NCBI RefSeq assembly: GCF_000024125.1
Contig: NC_013222.1
Span: forward strand, 2,210,501 to 2,274,500
Length of the DNA: 64,000 nt
Direction: 5' to 3'
From: Robiginitalea biformata HTCC2501
Lineage (GTDB): Bacteria > Bacteroidota > Bacteroidia > Flavobacteriales > Flavobacteriaceae
Below the pieces are notes generated by a model. The model was given only the letters and a program-made list of their open reading frames with translations, made no database searches and was not told the DNA's origin. The first letter of the stretch is position 1. Each line of letters opens with the position of its first letter. A program made the position numbers and the translations under genes. Of this stretch, positions 9,628 through 18,206 are shown piece after piece.

Positions 9628-9922
9628 ATTGCGGTGAAATTGTTCATCAATTGACAGAAAGCCATCTATTGGTCTCATAACGACATCCCAAAGGACGATC
9701 GTACGTTATGTTCGACATATTTATTGCACAGGATGCACCAATTGCCTGTATAAAATGCAGCAAAGGTTGCAATAAATTCCAAGGCAGATAAATATTCTCC
9801 ATAACCTGCGGCTTTTATCGCTTAGTTAGTGATTCCAATCAATTCAACGATAGAATCAACCGGTGGGAGTCCAATATTTTTTAGGCATGCCTTTTGATTT
9901 AACTTGCAGCAAACTCACCCTT

Positions 9923-11194
9923 ATGCCATTTTGCCATTGGAAAATAACCCGGTTTGTAAAAGTAGCTCTATTCCTGATGTCGGGAGTGGTGTTCTCACAG
10001 CCAAAACCCATTAGTTCATTTTATCCGTCGGACGCCTCCACAGCTTTCCGGATGGCCATGAACAGCCCTGAGAAGGAGTTGATACTGGACAGTCATTTCC
10101 CGGTTTGGAACCTCCGGCCCATGCGGTTTGTAAGAGTTGAAGACAAAACGATCCACTTTGAGGAAAACGTGGAATTACGGGCCATCCCCGGGGCCTTTCC
10201 CAAGAAGATCGACGCGTTGCTCAAATTCGTCGACTGCAAAAACATCAAGTTGCTTGGAAAGGGTAACGTCCTGGCCATGAATAAAGCTGAATATACTGAC
10301 GGGGAGTGGCGCCATGTGATCCGCCTGCGCGGGTGTACGGATGTAGTGATCGATAACCTGGTCCTGCGGGACAGCGGAGGCGACGGCCTGACCATCGGCA
10401 GGAGTGAGAAGAAATTGTTTTCGGAAAAAATTTATGTAAGCAGGATCAAGAGTATCAACAACAAACGGCAGGGGATCTCCATCGTAAGCGCACAGGACGT
10501 TTGGATCCAGGATTCCGAATTTCGGGACACCAAAGGCACCTTTCCCGGGGCCGGGGTGGATCTGGAACCCGACCTGCAAACCGAAAGGCTGGTGAATATC
10601 AATTTCGAAAATTGCCAATTTGCCAACAATTACAATGCGGGCATCAAGATTGAAACGCATAATTTAACGGGCAGTTCGGAACCGATCTCCGTCCGTTTCA
10701 AGGACTGTATCCTGATTGACAACTTCTCCAGGGACAACCCGAAAGTGCGTGCAGAAATCACCATCCACTCCCATAAAACGGACCCGGTTGGGGGGACGAT
10801 TCACTTTGAAGATATTCTGGTGAAGGATTCAAACTGGGGGCTATTGGTTTCCAGGAAAAATGCCGAAGGGTTTCACGTGTACTTCAAGAACGTGATAGCC
10901 CGGAATATTTGCCGGGATACCGGGATGTCGGCGATATTCCTGGAAGTGCCGCATTATAAGATCCCATCCAGTCCGGGAGGATTTACCTTTACCGATGTGG
11001 TATTGGAATACGAAAGCGATGTTCCGGTTTTCCGGGTGCGGGGCACCCGCTGGATCCCGGATAGCTTAAAAGACATGCATGGCAATATTACGGTGAAGCG
11101 TAAGAATCAACAGGCGCCCCTTTTTGATTATATCAATATGGATGCATCGGATAACGAAAACGTAGATTTCCAGATAACAAAAATCCCCCGCTAG
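9923..11194 (+). CDS. Secreted right-handed beta-helix protein
   Basis: A 423-residue exported protein. The start at 9923 gives a basic stretch, a hydrophobic core (VKVALFLMSGVVFS) and a likely signal peptidase I site after FSQ. The rest is a right-handed parallel beta-helix of the pectate-lyase-like type, with recurring D.V..N and GI.I turns such as NKRQGISIVSAQDVWIQDSE and AGVDLEP. It is clearly paralogous to the C-terminal 400 residues of the convergent gene at 11208-14138. Beta-helix proteins in such loci include lyases and epimerases acting on the polymer, but no catalytic signature is certain. An upstream in-frame start at 9863 is less likely because it breaks the signal peptide. Confidence 0.85.
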   Translation: MPFCHWKITRFVKVALFLMSGVVFSQPKPISSFYPSDASTAFRMAMNSPEKELILDSHFPVWNLRPMRFVRVEDKTIHFEENVELRAIPGAFPKKIDALLKFVDCKNIKLLGKGNVLAMNKAEYTDGEWRHVIRLRGCTDVVIDNLVLRDSGGDGLTIGRSEKKLFSEKIYVSRIKSINNKRQGISIVSAQDVWIQDSEFRDTKGTFPGAGVDLEPDLQTERLVNINFENCQFANNYNAGIKIETHNLTGSSEPISVRFKDCILIDNFSRDNPKVRAEITIHSHKTDPVGGTIHFEDILVKDSNWGLLVSRKNAEGFHVYFKNVIARNICRDTGMSAIFLEVPHYKIPSSPGGFTFTDVVLEYESDVPVFRVRGTRWIPDSLKDMHGNITVKRKNQQAPLFDYINMDASDNENVDFQITKIPR

Positions 11195-11203
11195 CGGGGG
11201 ATT
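11182..11203. terminator. Palindromic terminator shared by convergent beta-helix genes
   Basis: A perfect 22-bp palindrome with arms AATCCCCCGCT and AGCGGGGGATT. On the minus strand it is followed by a run of five T, so it best ends transcription of the PKD/beta-helix lipoprotein gene. It also contains the TAG stop codon of the plus-strand gene, so a terminator and a coding end share the same bases. Confidence 0.75.
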
Positions 11204-11207
11204 CTGA

Positions 11208-14138
11208 TCAATTGATGTGGGTGTAATTGATATTAATGTTGATGTTCGCCGGGTTTGATGGGTTCGCCCGGTTATTATATGAAGGGGGGTTGTCATAGGG
11301 CTCCTTTACGGTAAATGTCCCAATCACATCCTTCACAATGGTCCCCGGAGGCGTATTGATCGTCAGGAAAGGCTGGTTCCGGCTGTACTGCAGATAGAAA
11401 TTGTTGAAGATGAACCCTCCCAGGTTATCGGCAACTGCCTTGCCTTCGAGGAATATCGGCGACACATTGACATCCTTCACCAGGTTGGTCCCCACGCAAT
11501 CCCGGAATTCCACACTATAGGCATCTGTCGGTTTCTGGCTTTTGATAATGTGCGAGTGTGTCCCTTCAAAGGTTACCCGGTCAAACAAAACGGTCCCCTT
11601 CACCTGGCCATACGAATCGCTGGCCCCGAGGAAAATCTCAGCACGGGGTTTGGTGTGATTCGTAGACTTGCTGTTGTAACTGAACTTAGAATTTACAACC
11701 TTGACGCTTATCGGTATGGAACCGGAATTCATTAAAAATGGGGCAATTTTAAACCCGGCAAAATTGTTGTTCCTGAACTGGCATCCGATGAAATTGATAT
11801 TCACCAGACGCTGATTGGGTTTATTCGGTTCCAGGTCTACGCCGGCCTCCGGCTGTGCCCCGCTCGTGCTCAGGAACTCCGAATTCCGCACCCATACGTC
11901 CTGGGCGCTGATAATGCTCATGCCCTGCCGCTTATTATTGATGCTTTTAACATCTTCGATAGTGATGTTCTGGGAATATCCGCCATCGGTATAACTGTTC
12001 AGGTTGATCCCATCGCCTCCACTATCTCTAAAAGTCAATCCCTTAACGGTAATATCCTGGCAACCATCCAGGAGGAAGGCGTGCCGGAACTCCCCGCTGG
12101 TGTATTCCGACTTATTCATCTGGAATGTGGCGCCATACCCTTCGATCGTCACATTGCTGGCGCGTGTTAGCATCAACAATACAGCATGGGTATCCCCAAA
12201 GGCGCCGCTTTTGGCCCGAAGGACTACACCGGGCTCAAAGAAGATCGTCTTGTTCTTGATGTCGAACAACCGGGTGGGTTGAATGATCCAGTCGCTGGCC
12301 TTTTTGTCAATTACGATGAAATTGCTGTTGGATTTGATGGCATTTTGAAAGGCCTCGGTGGCATCCGTGGCATTCCAGCCAAAACTGGACGCCAATACGG
12401 CACCTGCAGGATAGTCGCCGGCCGTGGTGCTGGTGCCCCCGCCGGAACTTCCACCCGTGCTGCCACCGGAACTTCCACCGGAACTTCCCCCGGATGAGGT
12501 TCCCGTAACCTCAATGGTCAGGTTGTCCGTATCGCTTAACCCGGCGGCGTCTTTCACGGTAAGTGAAATTTCATAAGTGCCCGGTTCGGTAAAGGTGCGT
12601 ACCGGGTTTTTGGCAGAGGAGGGGTCGTCCGTGCTGAAATCCCAGTAGTAGGAGACAATCCCGTTGTCGTCCGAAGAGTCGTTGGAATTGAACTGCACAT
12701 CCAGGGGTGCGTTACCGCTGAGTACCGATGCCTTGGCTACCGCAACAGGGGCCTGGTTGGCCGCTTGTGATGCGGTAACGGTGATGGTCAGGGTATCCGT
12801 ATCCGTGGCGCCATCTGCATCCTTAACCGTCAGCCGCACGGTGTACTCGCCGGCTTCGGAGAATGTTTTTGACGGGTTTTTGTTGGTGCTGCTGGTGCCA
12901 TCGCCAAAATTCCATTGATAGGAAGTAATGCCCTGGTCGTCCGAGGAGCTGTCCGCATTGAAAAGGACTTCCAGGGGGGCGGGCCCCTCTGTGGTATTCG
13001 CGTTGGCACGGGCAACCGGTGCGGCATTGTCGGGTTCTTCAACCGTGATGGTCACGCTGGCCTGGTCGGAAAGCCCTTCGGCATCCTCAACGGTAAGGGT
13101 TACCTGATAGCTGCCGGCCTCGGTAAAGGTGTGCTCCGGGTTGATGGCTGTTGAGCCCTGCCCGTCCTTAAAGTCCCATGCATAGTTCTGGATGGATACG
13201 TCATCCGAGGAATCCTTCCCGTTGAACGAAACAGTCAGGGGCGCCTGCCCGGAGACCGGGGTAGCCGTGGCCACCGCGTTCGGGGCGGCGTTTTGGGTAC
13301 TTTCGGAGGTGGATTCAGTTGTGGGTTCCTCTACCTCAATTTCGGCCGCGTCCTGGGGCAGGTTGTAGGTTACGATCAACTTGGGCCAGGCCTTGGAAGC
13401 GTGTTCCTTGGAGGCAATGGCCAGGTCGTTTCCATTGGCGTGGTAAAGGATGATGGTAGTTTTCTCCGCCGGCAGATCGGCCGCGCTCAGAACAATTTCC
13501 TGGGTGCTCCCCGCCACGTATTCGTCGTTGACGGATCCGAGCAGGATATCGTTGGCCGGGGCAGTGTTTGAGTCGAGGTCGGCCTCGCTCCAGTTAGTGG
13601 ATGTGCCCCGGTAGACTTCGATGGTGCCGTCCCCGCCGTCTGAGCGGACGGTAAACTGGAAATTCACGTCGGTAATGTATCCGCCGGCATCCGCAATCGG
13701 GGAAAGGTCAAAAAGCAGGTAGCTCGTGCGGTTGCCTTCTTCCAGGCGAATCAGCGACTCATTGTAACTCTTGCCGCGCTCCAGATATGCATCATCCGAT
13801 GGGGGAAAGGCCGTGGTCCGGCTCTCAAAACCCTCTTCCATGCCCGATTCTCCGTCGGTATCTGTGGTTTCTTCCGCAGCTTCCTCCCCTGGGGTTTCCT
13901 CCCCGGTAGTTTCCTCCCCGGTGGCTTCTTCTTCCGCGGAAGTATCTTCGCCATCGGATTCCTCGGAACCGGATTCGGTTTCAGCGTCTTTTTCCTGTTG
14001 TTCCACGTTTGGAGAACCTCCGTTGGCAGTGGTGTAATCCAGGATATCGGAATCCTTGGAACAGGCAATCAAAAATGTCAGTGCAAATAGGATAAAAAAT
14101 ATCTGGCTCTGATGGATTCGAGTGGGGTGAAATCTCAT
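11208..14138 (-). CDS. Surface lipoprotein: acidic linker, DNRLRE-like domain, three PKD domains, beta-helix
   Basis: A 976-residue modular lipoprotein. The signal peptide ends in a lipobox with Cys26 (LIAC) followed by SKDSD; a Lys-Asp just after the Cys resembles the Flavobacteriia lipoprotein export signal, so surface exposure is likely. Domains in order are a Glu/Thr-rich linker (40-103), a DNRLRE/CBM96-like beta domain (108-258), three PKD domains (about 283-543) with WDF.DG cores, a Ser/Gly linker (545-572) and a right-handed beta-helix (580-975). The beta-helix is paralogous to the convergent gene at 9923. The PKD array probably forms a stalk holding a glycan-active or glycan-binding head. 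A 21-bp-period repeat lies upstream. Confidence 0.88.
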   Translation of the reverse strand: MRFHPTRIHQSQIFFILFALTFLIACSKDSDILDYTTANGGSPNVEQQEKDAETESGSEESDGEDTSAEEEATGEETTGEETPGEEAAEETTDTDGESGMEEGFESRTTAFPPSDDAYLERGKSYNESLIRLEEGNRTSYLLFDLSPIADAGGYITDVNFQFTVRSDGGDGTIEVYRGTSTNWSEADLDSNTAPANDILLGSVNDEYVAGSTQEIVLSAADLPAEKTTIILYHANGNDLAIASKEHASKAWPKLIVTYNLPQDAAEIEVEEPTTESTSESTQNAAPNAVATATPVSGQAPLTVSFNGKDSSDDVSIQNYAWDFKDGQGSTAINPEHTFTEAGSYQVTLTVEDAEGLSDQASVTITVEEPDNAAPVARANANTTEGPAPLEVLFNADSSSDDQGITSYQWNFGDGTSSTNKNPSKTFSEAGEYTVRLTVKDADGATDTDTLTITVTASQAANQAPVAVAKASVLSGNAPLDVQFNSNDSSDDNGIVSYYWDFSTDDPSSAKNPVRTFTEPGTYEISLTVKDAAGLSDTDNLTIEVTGTSSGGSSGGSSGGSTGGSSGGGTSTTAGDYPAGAVLASSFGWNATDATEAFQNAIKSNSNFIVIDKKASDWIIQPTRLFDIKNKTIFFEPGVVLRAKSGAFGDTHAVLLMLTRASNVTIEGYGATFQMNKSEYTSGEFRHAFLLDGCQDITVKGLTFRDSGGDGINLNSYTDGGYSQNITIEDVKSINNKRQGMSIISAQDVWVRNSEFLSTSGAQPEAGVDLEPNKPNQRLVNINFIGCQFRNNNFAGFKIAPFLMNSGSIPISVKVVNSKFSYNSKSTNHTKPRAEIFLGASDSYGQVKGTVLFDRVTFEGTHSHIIKSQKPTDAYSVEFRDCVGTNLVKDVNVSPIFLEGKAVADNLGGFIFNNFYLQYSRNQPFLTINTPPGTIVKDVIGTFTVKEPYDNPPSYNNRANPSNPANINININYTHIN

Positions 14139-14193
14139 GAGTCAAAGTAGGGTTTAAGATATGGTGCTTACTTCATTCAATAACTTTGATTAG

Positions 14194-14226
14194 TCGACGA
14201 AAATTGCAATTAAATCGATGAACTGC
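14194..14226 (-). promoter_or_regulatory. Candidate LytTR-type direct-repeat site
   Basis: On the minus strand, GCAGTTCATCGA is followed by TTTTCGTCGA, with the TTCATCGA and TTCGTCGA cores exactly 21 bp apart. LytTR response regulators bind 9-bp direct repeats of the form [TA][AC][CA]GTTN[AG][TG] with two-helical-turn spacing, and GCAGTTCAT fits eight of nine positions. It lies about 56-88 bp upstream of the lipoprotein start at 14138. The regulator assignment is inference. Confidence 0.45.
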
Positions 14227-14384
14227 ACGGTAAGGGACAAAAAAAATACCAACATCTGATTGTTGATAAAGCACCTTTGATGGTTCGATCGGGGCAAACT
14301 TCACGCAAATCTCATTCGAATACGCGCAAAACTCTGCAACTGGACGTCGAAAGTAACCCGTTTAACAGTTTTTTGGGAAAAAAA

Positions 14385-14396
14385 TCGATGAACTGC
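14385..14396 (-). promoter_or_regulatory. Second copy of the GCAGTTCATCGA motif
   Basis: An exact copy of GCAGTTCATCGA on the minus strand, 170 bp upstream of the first copy. I do not see a good second half-site at 21 bp, so this may be a single or degenerate site. Confidence 0.35.
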
Positions 14397-14527
14397 ACGA
14401 TACAGACACCCGGGTAGGGGATCTCCTATAGAGTCAGTGGTAAATTCGCAAGGAAGCGGAAAGTTGAAAGTATTGCAACAGAAAGGGCGGCAGATGTTCC
14501 CCGGTTTGCGGAAATCGCCGCCGTCTG

Positions 14528-15187
14528 TTAGTCGAGCAGCGCTTTTGCAATCCTCCGTTTGAGGGGCCTGGGGAGTTGACGGAAAATTTTCAGCAAAAAC
14601 CTTTTCAGGGGCGGTTTGTTCTGCGGGCTGACATTCCTTTTGGGAAAAGGCGTACCTGGTATGGGTACCCCCAGGAATGGACACAACTTTTCCCAGCCAT
14701 CGCCATTGACGACATCAATGACCAGCAAGTCATCGGGCCGGCCTTTAAAATGTTCCATGGCCTCGCGATGATGTTCCTCAAAGTGCCGGGTCCAGCCTTC
14801 CCGGTCCACCTCCAGCCAGGTGAGGCCCGAGTCGGGTATATCCCTTACGGTTTGCTGGTTCTTCAGGACGTGCCTTTCCCGGCTGTCCAACCAGCTTTCT
14901 AAATCTCGGGTGTTGAGGATAAACTTGCTATTCGGATATTGCCTGTCGAATTCCTTGAAGATGCCCACGGTATTGGAGCTGTTATCCCAATCCGTGAAGG
15001 CGTCGTATTCCTCCAACCCCTCGAGAATATTTTTTCCATTCTCGAAATTATGTTGAATGATCTCCTTGATATTGTTGCCTTTGTCATCTTCATAATGAAC
15101 GCTCTTAAACCCCAGTTTCTCCAGCGCCAAATGCAGGGATGTGGTGCCCGTTTTATTTAAACCGATACAAAATATTTTTCCGTCCAT
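14528..15187 (-). CDS. Sulfotransferase family protein (Sulfotransfer_4-like)
   Basis: A 219-residue protein beginning MDGKIFCIGLNKTGTTSLH, where NKTGTTS is the PAPS 5'-phosphosulfate loop of the compact sulfotransferase family that also opens with KxG-T-S. The second element is NSKFILNTRDLESWLDSR (about 84-101), with the Arg and Ser expected at the 3'-phosphate site. The C-terminus is very basic (about 190-215). It is the last gene of a minus-strand sulfation module, 44 bp after the next sulfotransferase. Acceptor unknown; context suggests the exopolysaccharide. Confidence 0.8.
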   Translation of the reverse strand: MDGKIFCIGLNKTGTTSLHLALEKLGFKSVHYEDDKGNNIKEIIQHNFENGKNILEGLEEYDAFTDWDNSSNTVGIFKEFDRQYPNSKFILNTRDLESWLDSRERHVLKNQQTVRDIPDSGLTWLEVDREGWTRHFEEHHREAMEHFKGRPDDLLVIDVVNGDGWEKLCPFLGVPIPGTPFPKRNVSPQNKPPLKRFLLKIFRQLPRPLKRRIAKALLD

Positions 15188-15231
15188 TACTCAAAGTTTA
15201 ATTAAGCATAAAGCTCCGCGCCTCTATCATT

Positions 15232-16251
15232 TCAGGAAAGGAGGTCTTTCGATTTCAATTGGTCGTAAATCCCGGTTGCACGCTTTTTCAGCTCCGGGCT
15301 GCAGGACAATCCGGAATACGTACTCGGGGTATGTCGGTTGGGCACAGGTATCCCGGTTTCCGGTTCCAGCAAATTTTCGAGGCGGCCATAGACCTCTCCG
15401 GGTTTTGTGGTCAGGTCCTCAAAGGCAATCAAATGGATGGATTCCTTCAAATGGGATAACAGGTACTCGTAGTAATTGATCCAGCTAAAGACCCAGTAGT
15501 CCAGCGTATCCTTCGGGTAGGCTGCGGCCTCCTCCATAAAAGCCTCCCGGAGCAAAAACGGCTTGTGCCCCAGGCCAAATTCGTGGTGCCCCAGGTAATT
15601 AAAATAATCCAGTTCAAAGGGATCTTCCCCCTGGCTTTCACTGAAGGACTTATGTAGTTTCAGGAGGGAAGCCGCATGGGATAAGGGATCCCGAAACAGA
15701 ACAATGACCCTGCTGTTGGGTAATTCCAGGAGGGAATCCAAACGGAGGATGTTGTTGTTGTTTTTGGAGATGTATTTTTTTTTGCCCTTGGAATGGCAGA
15801 TGAGTTTTACGTATTCCTGGTATTTTTCCAGGATGTCCCCCGGGACCTCGTGGACCTCCAGTGCGTCGGAGATATAGGAATCCTTCAGGAAAGCCTTCCA
15901 AAAATATTCGTCAAACTCCTCCGGGGAATTGCCGTCGATTTTGATCCCGTCCCCATGGGCACGCTCCCGGGACTCGAGTTTCAGTTTCTTTTTCCAGAGG
16001 TTCGGACTCAGGAGGATCGGCATGTTGGAATATTGCAGGGAGGCGTATTCGCCGGTTGCAAAAAGCGTCCGCATCAGGGCCGTGGTCCCGGAGCGGGCCA
16101 AGCCGGAAATAAAGACATAGGCTTCAACCTGCAGGTCTTTTATTTTATTTCCAAACAGGATTTGCTCCACCTCGAGGGAGGAGCGGGAAATAAAATAATT
16201 GGACAGGTAAAATTTATGCAGCGCCTTTTCGCTGGCCGAATAGCTTGACAT
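15232..16251 (-). CDS. PAPS-dependent sulfotransferase
   Basis: A 339-residue sulfotransferase. The 5'-phosphosulfate loop is VFISGLARSGTTALMRTLF (about 46-64) and the 3'-phosphate motif is SRVIVLFRDPLSHAASLLK (about 179-197). The length is typical of glycan sulfotransferases. Its first codons overlap the end of the small membrane protein gene at 16214-16609 by 38 bp, so the two are translationally linked. Confidence 0.88.
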   Translation of the reverse strand: MSSYSASEKALHKFYLSNYFISRSSLEVEQILFGNKIKDLQVEAYVFISGLARSGTTALMRTLFATGEYASLQYSNMPILLSPNLWKKKLKLESRERAHGDGIKIDGNSPEEFDEYFWKAFLKDSYISDALEVHEVPGDILEKYQEYVKLICHSKGKKKYISKNNNNILRLDSLLELPNSRVIVLFRDPLSHAASLLKLHKSFSESQGEDPFELDYFNYLGHHEFGLGHKPFLLREAFMEEAAAYPKDTLDYWVFSWINYYEYLLSHLKESIHLIAFEDLTTKPGEVYGRLENLLEPETGIPVPNRHTPSTYSGLSCSPELKKRATGIYDQLKSKDLLS

Positions 16252-16609
16252 ACATGCGTTTTAGGATAAAATAGAGGCCCACTCCCACAAAGGTTGCCAG
16301 GATGCCCTCCCAACGATACAATGTCGACGCGCTGAACAGTTCCGTATAAGGCGCAGCAAGCGTATATACGATAAAAGGGGATACAAAGACAACCAGCAGG
16401 AGAATGAGCTTCAACAGCTGCCCCAACTGCAGTTTTACCTGGGCCAGCAGCAATTGTTGTTTCTCCTCGTCCCCGAGGTCCTTGTTCTGCATCAGGGAGA
16501 ATTGCTGCCGGTAGGAGGCAATCAATTTATTGGTCACGCCAATAATATGGATGCGCTCGAAAAGCAAACAACTCAGCAGGGTGGTCCCTGCGATAATTGC
16601 GTATTCCAA
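16214..16609 (-). CDS. Small membrane protein of the sulfation module
   Basis: A 131-residue protein I do not recognise. It has an N-terminal hydrophobic stretch (about 1-18), a polar, possibly coiled-coil section with many Gln and Lys (about 30-62), then two hydrophobic segments (about 65-87 and 104-118) and a basic C-terminus. It overlaps the downstream sulfotransferase by 38 bp and starts 3 bp after the stop of the 49-residue protein, so it is tightly tied to the sulfation genes. A scaffold or accessory role is a guess from context. Confidence 0.7.
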   Translation of the reverse strand: MEYAIIAGTTLLSCLLFERIHIIGVTNKLIASYRQQFSLMQNKDLGDEEKQQLLLAQVKLQLGQLLKLILLLVVFVSPFIVYTLAAPYTELFSASTLYRWEGILATFVGVGLYFILKRMYVKLFGQRKGAA

Positions 16610-16612
16610 TGC

Positions 16613-16762
16613 CTATTCTTTGGTCTTGCCTTTAAACATCCCGAAGAACCGCTTAATGGGTATCCAGAAAACGGCTACCAGAAATGCAAAGATGGTTAAG
16701 AAGATTCCACTGATAACGGCGAGTATGCCCCCGCCAAGACCTGGTCCTAAATATAAATACAT
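16613..16762 (-). CDS. 49-residue single-pass membrane protein
   Basis: A very short gene between two well-spaced operon members. The product begins MYLYLGPGLGGGILAVISG, continues as one long hydrophobic helix and ends with a basic tail containing IKRFFGMFKGKTKE. The pattern (a YLGPG-G opening, one helix, then P-I-K-R) recurs, from memory, in small proteins beside surface-polymer genes, but I know no function. The start codon lies 12 bp after the arylsulfotransferase-like gene ends, and the stop is 3 bp before the next start, which strongly supports a real gene. Confidence 0.75.
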   Translation of the reverse strand: MYLYLGPGLGGGILAVISGIFLTIFAFLVAVFWIPIKRFFGMFKGKTKE

Positions 16763-16774
16763 GGTGTTACTTAT

Positions 16775-18106
16775 TTAGTTTTTTATCATTCTGCTCCAGA
16801 ATAAACTGGAAATATGTTCGTCGTCGATTCGTTTGACGTATTCCATTTTTGAACGGGCCGAATCTCCTATGATGATCCTCCCGTTGTTGGTGTCTTCAAC
16901 AAAGATATCCCCGTTGGCCAAAATTTCACTCCGGCCCGAGGTGGTAGTATTGATCCCTTCGGCCTCCATGAGTTTTGAATAGGGGGTGGTAACGGAATCA
17001 TTTTCAAAGTTATAAAGATAAATTTCATTCGTCCCGCCGGAAGGGGGGAAGAATAAATTCTTCGTTGTGATTTTCGGATCAATCGTGCTTTCTTCCCGAA
17101 GGATGTCATTGCCAAAAATACTGATCGACTGCCCGTCCACAAAGTCCGCGTCGTGCTGGTTCTGCCAGGGACCTTGCTGTATCCAAAGGATTTTATCCTC
17201 GGAGGGTCTGTAAAGGAAGACCGTACTGATATTCCGGCAGGAGACCAGCAGGTCGCCCCGGTTCCAGTATTCGGTAGTGCTGTAGGCGGGTTGAATATCA
17301 TTCAGGTGGATCGGGTCGCTGATGATCTGCCCTTTTTGGACTATTAAGCCTCCATACCCGTTTTCGATCAATATTTGGGAAACGGATTTCTCGAAAAGGA
17401 TTTCCCCCGTATCCGGGTCAATCCGGGTAAGGGCATCGTCCATAAAGGCGGAACGCGCCTCTTCCGTATCCGGCAGGAAGGGGAGTTGTGTAGCCTGGAA
17501 AGGGCGGCTGCAAACCCAGACCGTCCCGTCCGGACCGAGCTCCGAGGTATGGTGGTAATTCCTGTCGTTGCTGATCCACATAATTGAATTGTCCTTGCCG
17601 ATTCGAGTAAGCAGACTGGTTATCTGCGAATTCATAATCAGGGAACTGTCCTTCAGCATCAGTGCATGCATAAAATGCAAGTCGCTGCCTTTTGGGGGTT
17701 TTCTCGGATCCGCCTCGTTAAACGCCCTCTCGAAGAGTTCCGCATTGTCCGGGGCCCATTTCCGGATGGATGCGCCTGAAGGCACTTCCAGCAGCTCAAA
17801 CTCCTGCCCAAAAGGTTTTGTCTTATAAGAGACCAGCAGATTCGGGTAATCCACTGTATCGCTGACCTGGGAAACCAGCGTCAGGCCATCTTTGGCAGTG
17901 CTGTTGCCGACATAAAACCCCGGGGCTTCAAAAGCCTGCTTTACCTGGGAGGGTAAATTGGCCATAAATTTCACCGCGTCCCCGGCTATTCCCCATTGTG
18001 CATTGGTGTCGGGTGCCAGGTAGAGGTTCCTGACAAAAGAGGACAAGGCTATGGAATAAAGGAAGATTCCTACGACAATGATAAATAGGATCCGAAGTCT
18101 TTTCAT
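16775..18106 (-). CDS. Membrane-anchored arylsulfotransferase (ASST)-like protein
   Basis: A 443-residue protein with an N-terminal hydrophobic anchor (about 5-24) and an extracytoplasmic beta-propeller. Family motifs seen are YHHTSELGPDGTVW (about 187-200), PIHLNDIQPA (about 266-275), the repeat core GDLLVSCRNISTVFLY (about 283-298) and WQNQHDADFV (about 314-323), matching the His-containing repeats of arylsulfotransferase-type proteins. Those enzymes move sulfate between aryl or other esters through a sulfo-histidine, independently of PAPS. Here it heads the sulfation module, so periplasmic sulfate transfer to the glycan is plausible but unproven. Confidence 0.75.
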   Translation of the reverse strand: MKRLRILFIIVVGIFLYSIALSSFVRNLYLAPDTNAQWGIAGDAVKFMANLPSQVKQAFEAPGFYVGNSTAKDGLTLVSQVSDTVDYPNLLVSYKTKPFGQEFELLEVPSGASIRKWAPDNAELFERAFNEADPRKPPKGSDLHFMHALMLKDSSLIMNSQITSLLTRIGKDNSIMWISNDRNYHHTSELGPDGTVWVCSRPFQATQLPFLPDTEEARSAFMDDALTRIDPDTGEILFEKSVSQILIENGYGGLIVQKGQIISDPIHLNDIQPAYSTTEYWNRGDLLVSCRNISTVFLYRPSEDKILWIQQGPWQNQHDADFVDGQSISIFGNDILREESTIDPKITTKNLFFPPSGGTNEIYLYNFENDSVTTPYSKLMEAEGINTTTSGRSEILANGDIFVEDTNNGRIIIGDSARSKMEYVKRIDDEHISSLFWSRMIKN

Positions 18107-18206
18107 ACAGCAAAGAAAACTTTTACAGTCTGCAAATATTCAATTTACTAGGTCATGCCCCTATTTAAATCGTCCAAAAACAATAATTGTGAACTTTTAA
18201 ACACAT

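Larger units (their letters stand above)
14139..14527. other. 389-bp intergenic region with repeated regulatory-looking motif
   Basis: No gene is supported here. The region lies between a sulfotransferase stop and the start of the PKD/beta-helix lipoprotein gene, both on the minus strand. It holds two copies of an 18-bp identical stretch (AAATCGATGAACTGCACG) 170 bp apart. It therefore looks like a long regulatory leader for the lipoprotein gene. Confidence 0.6.
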
